From assembly GCF_016584665.1 (NCBI RefSeq), contig NZ_BBJB01000093.1:1-55233 (forward strand): DNA of 55,233 bases. The letters are read 5' to 3'. Origin of the DNA: Pseudanabaena sp. lw0831 (GTDB taxonomy: Bacteria > Cyanobacteriota > Cyanobacteriia > Pseudanabaenales > Pseudanabaenaceae). Shown in pieces: positions 53,017 through 55,233 of the stretch (its first letter is position 1; every line of letters begins with the position of its first letter). A program made the position numbers and the translations under genes. The notes below the pieces were generated by a model. That model was given only the letters and a program-made list of their open reading frames with translations, was not told where the DNA came from and searched no databases.

Positions 53017-53105
53017 GGGGAATGAATAATTACGAATTATCAATTACGAATTACGAATGAAGAAATTTTAATTCGTAATTGATAATTCGTAATTATTCAT
53101 TCCCC
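53017..53105. repeat. 35-bp perfect inverted repeat containing TTACGAA units
   Basis: Arms 53017-53051 and 53071-53105 are exact complements with a 19-base spacer. The right arm holds the last codons (Gly, Asn, Glu) and stop of the four-helix-bundle gene; the left arm is therefore an inverted copy of that gene end. Confidence 0.92.
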
Positions 53106-53449
53106 TTCGCACTTTTCTGTATGCTCCCAATAATCCGACATAGTTCTTCTACATCGGGATGTATGCTTTCAAATTCTTTTTCGGTTAGATAATCAGTGTC
53201 TTTTAGGAGCCTTAGCCAGTAGCTTGTTTCGCGGGCTTCTTTATACGCTATTGATAGTTTGGAGATAAAGTCTGCTTTTGATTGCCCACCAATAGCTTCT
53301 TCAACATTTGCACCGATACTGGTTCCCGATCGCAATATTTGTTTAGACAGGACATATTCTTTTTTTGTGCTTGTCAAATACTGATAAAGCTTCACGATCC
53401 GCACAGCGAAGGCGTAACTTTTTTGTTGGACTACGTTTTCGGGTTTCAT
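53093..53449 (-). CDS. Four-helix bundle protein (23S rRNA intervening-sequence / bAvd-like family)
   Basis: 118 residues of PF05635 type: SYAFAVRIVKLYQYL, QILRSGTSIGANVEEAIGGQ, DFISKLSIAYKEARETSYWL, LLKDTDYL. Members form pentameric helical bundles, occur within rRNA intervening sequences, and are related to Avd, the accessory protein of diversity-generating retroelements. Here it stands alone, bracketed by TTACGAA repeats on both sides, which suggests that gene and repeats travel together. ATG at 53447-53449. Confidence 0.9.
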   Translation of the reverse strand: MKPENVVQQKSYAFAVRIVKLYQYLTSTKKEYVLSKQILRSGTSIGANVEEAIGGQSKADFISKLSIAYKEARETSYWLRLLKDTDYLTEKEFESIHPDVEELCRIIGSIQKSAKGNE

Positions 53450-53738
53450 TTTTTAAATTACGAATTACGAATTACGAGTTTTTTAATTACGAATTACGAA
53501 TTACGAATTACGAACTGATGTTACGTGGAAATCTTGAAGACTTTACAGAGACAAAAATCGTGGACTTTAAAGTGTTGATTGCCTGTAACCCTATAGATTC
53601 GTACATCTAGCCAAATCGTTCCACGTAAAATCAGTTACGAATCATGAAATTTTAACTCGTAACTCGTAATTCGTAATTCGTAATTAATCAATTCTCGTAA
53701 TTCATAATTAAAAAAAACTCGTAATTCGTAATTCGTAA
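53450..53738. repeat. TTACGAA short tandem repeat region
   Basis: Repeats of (AATTACG)n at about 53456-53513 and in opposite orientation (CGTAATT)n at 53654-53740. Between them is an inverted repeat (53513-53530 with 53619-53636, core TTACGTGGAA/TTCCACGTAA) around 88 bases without an ORF. Two 39-bp direct repeats, 53663-53701 and 53718-53756, are identical; the second contains the last codons and stop of the following minus-strand gene. Confidence 0.85.
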
Positions 53739-55233
53739 TTAATCAATTCTCGTAATCAAAGCAGAGGCATCGACCCGTCCCCAGAAATATCCCATCTCCT
53801 CGCTGGCGCGTTTGGCTCTGTCTGCTTCACGTCTGGCGGTAATGAGATCGCCTTCGCGCCAATGCAGCCATGCTAGGGCAATGCGAAGATCTGTTTCATA
53901 AATGCGATAACCGCTTGTAGTGGCATAGGTCAGCGCTTCGTCAAGATATTGTCGCGCTAGTACAAGATCGTTCTCATCTTTAGGATTCTCATTCGTGCGG
54001 AGGGAAAGCATATAGCATTGTTCTGTTTGGGAATGGGAAATTGCTTGCTTCACTTCTTGAGAAATTGGGATTAGTCCTAGACCCACCAACCAGCGACCAT
54101 AACCTAGCAATGCTGTAATGAGAACGGCACGGAAAGAAATACTACGTGCAATTTTGAGGGCTTCAGCATAATGCACTTGAGAATTGATGCCAAGATCACC
54201 GAGAACGCGATGACATTGGCTAAAAGATTTTACAAAGTGATTGTGATTGCAAATTTCAAAATTTGTCTGTGTAATATGCTGTGCATAATCTAATTCACCA
54301 AATCGGATTAAGTATTCTGCGTGAAAAATGCCTAAATCGCTATATAGATATTGTGTGTGAGGTTCTATCATACGCTGTAATATCTCAGCTTGCTGAAATG
54401 TCCTATTGGCTTTAGCATCTCCTTGCAAAAATAATATGTAAGCAAGTTTAGCAATTGAATTGCATTTGAATTCTTTGTTCTTGGCAGAATCACTCATTCT
54501 AATCGCTTCACTAGCAGAGTGAACACTTCTTCCTAGATCACCAAGAAAGATATATAAATCTGCTAGATTCCGATAGCTTACGCTAGAGTTGAGGTTGTCA
54601 GATTGAATGTAACTAATACTTCGCTCGTAAAAAGAAGGTGCTTCTCGCAAGTGTCCTAAAGCCATGAGACAGACAGCGATTGTGTTTAGAAGATAGCCTT
54701 TATTTATTGGTTGACCTACCTGTGGCTCTTGATATAGATCGCCATAGAGAAAAAATTCTTTAGTGATAGAAAGATTGGTCTCATAAGCACCGAGTACATG
54801 AGTAAGGATATAACGATATTGTTGATCAATCTTTTTCCAAGCAATATTGCTTGCCTCGTCATATACGCCTGCTTGACAAGCATGATGTACCGCTTCAATC
54901 AACGGTGCAAGTTGATCGAGCGTTGGCACTTCGGGCATTGCTCCTGCAATGTCGAGATACCAACCCTTAACTCGATTGTGAAGTTCCTGCACTGCCTCAA
55001 TGGGCTTCTCTTGCATCCGTTCCAAATAGTAAGACCTAATCAATGGATGCGTCGTATAGTGTTGCAATCGGCTATCGTAGCGCAACATCCGATACTTCGC
55101 TAACTGATGCAAAATGCCACTCGATCCCCCTAAATACACCAACGCCGACTCTTTCACTGGCAAACGGAATGCACTAAAACATTCCATCACCTCCCGTTCT
55201 GCCTCAGACAAATGCTCATCATAGCGCCGCAAC
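53739..55233 (-). CDS. STAND-type NTPase with TPR repeats, C-terminal part (partial)
   Basis: 498 visible codons; the gene enters from the right edge, so the N-terminus and NTPase domain are missing. The visible start, RRYDEHLSEAEREVMECFSA then FRLPVKES, looks like the winged-helix part that follows an NB-ARC/AP-ATPase module. From about residue 100 onward are tetratricopeptide-like repeats (INKGYLLNTIAVCLMALGHL, VSYRNLADLYIFLGDLGRSV, RIALAWLHWREGDLITARRE). Such proteins act as signal or defence switches. The last residues TRID lie in a 39-bp repeat. Confidence 0.8.
   Translation of the reverse strand, partial: LRRYDEHLSEAEREVMECFSAFRLPVKESALVYLGGSSGILHQLAKYRMLRYDSRLQHYTTHPLIRSYYLERMQEKPIEAVQELHNRVKGWYLDIAGAMPEVPTLDQLAPLIEAVHHACQAGVYDEASNIAWKKIDQQYRYILTHVLGAYETNLSITKEFFLYGDLYQEPQVGQPINKGYLLNTIAVCLMALGHLREAPSFYERSISYIQSDNLNSSVSYRNLADLYIFLGDLGRSVHSASEAIRMSDSAKNKEFKCNSIAKLAYILFLQGDAKANRTFQQAEILQRMIEPHTQYLYSDLGIFHAEYLIRFGELDYAQHITQTNFEICNHNHFVKSFSQCHRVLGDLGINSQVHYAEALKIARSISFRAVLITALLGYGRWLVGLGLIPISQEVKQAISHSQTEQCYMLSLRTNENPKDENDLVLARQYLDEALTYATTSGYRIYETDLRIALAWLHWREGDLITARREADRAKRASEEMGYFWGRVDASALITRID

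Noticed and set aside
53093-53449. DGR avd gene directly serving the VR at 33750
   Set aside because: The protein belongs to the wider four-helix family, there is no adjacent reverse transcriptase or template repeat, and it lies 19 kb away; only a speculative link is kept.
53450-53740. CRISPR-like or origin iteron array in the TTACGAA region
   Set aside because: Heptamer units are contiguous and in both orientations, without spacers, DnaA boxes or a replication gene nearby; better described as short tandem repeats.

Overview
The window reads as cyanobacterial chromosome. Evidence: a phycobilisome rod-linker-type gene, a DesB-type omega-3 desaturase, ClpS, an Rcp-type response regulator, DUF2358 and DUF29 proteins, a XisI fragment, and many copies of the HIP1 octamer GCGATCGC. 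The gene set and the abundance of long perfect palindromes between genes suggest a Pseudanabaena-like lineage; that placement is inference. Most of the window is ordinary chromosome broken up by palindromes and one clearly accessory stretch (about 22.9-36.2 kb).

Layout. 0-4.3 kb: 5'-truncated phycobilisome linker, a HEAT-repeat protein with an overlapping partner, cbiET/cobL for cobalamin, and a small antitoxin-like gene whose 3' end runs into a MITE. 4.3-9.8 kb: divergent LysR/SDR pair, a broken small gene, a cytosine-deaminase-like amidohydrolase, and an M61 peptidase with PDZ. 9.8-18.7 kb: FHA-GGDEF-EAL protein, a palindrome-rich 840-bp gap, short RecQ, desB, clpS, CPBP protease, tRNA-Tyr, a coiled-coil protein and a TIGR01777 epimerase. 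18.8-22.9 kb: hybrid sensor kinase and lpxA.

22.9-36.2 kb, accessory region: HicBA, Phd/VapC and MazF-type toxin-antitoxin modules; decayed copies of a small antitoxin/DUF29 cassette; a relic of a type ISP-like restriction-modification gene; DUF4145 and DUF29 proteins; a truncated xisI; an Rpn-family nuclease with a 12-bp minisatellite. Proline-catabolic putA and a secreted protein are embedded. At its centre is a two-gene operon (31178-33881): a small EACC1-like protein overlapping a caspase / helical-repeat / coiled-coil / transmembrane / formylglycine-generating-enzyme (FGE) fusion. The last 130 bases of the fusion gene show the composition expected of a diversity-generating retroelement (DGR) variable repeat: long adenine-free runs broken only by NNY codons that look derived from AAY. 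No reverse transcriptase lies in the window, so this would be a remote target. I regard this as the most interesting system here: a caspase effector coupled to a hypervariable sensor.

36.2-55.2 kb: gldA-like dehydrogenase, sufE, clpP, glmM, a three-gene signalling cluster (multi-PAS kinase, Rcp-type regulator, REC-GAF-GGDEF-EAL), fabD, HNH nuclease, an arsenate-resistance locus (GAPDH-arsJ divergent from arsR around a 36-bp dyad), DUF2358, DUF1838, a four-helix-bundle gene bracketed by TTACGAA repeats, and the C-terminal part of a STAND-type NTPase with TPRs that leaves the window.

A second theme is palindromes. More than thirty long inverted repeats occupy the gaps. Many share an AACC/GGTT end and a GC-GAA-GC type centre but have unrelated arms, and several supply the last codons and stop codon of the neighbouring gene.
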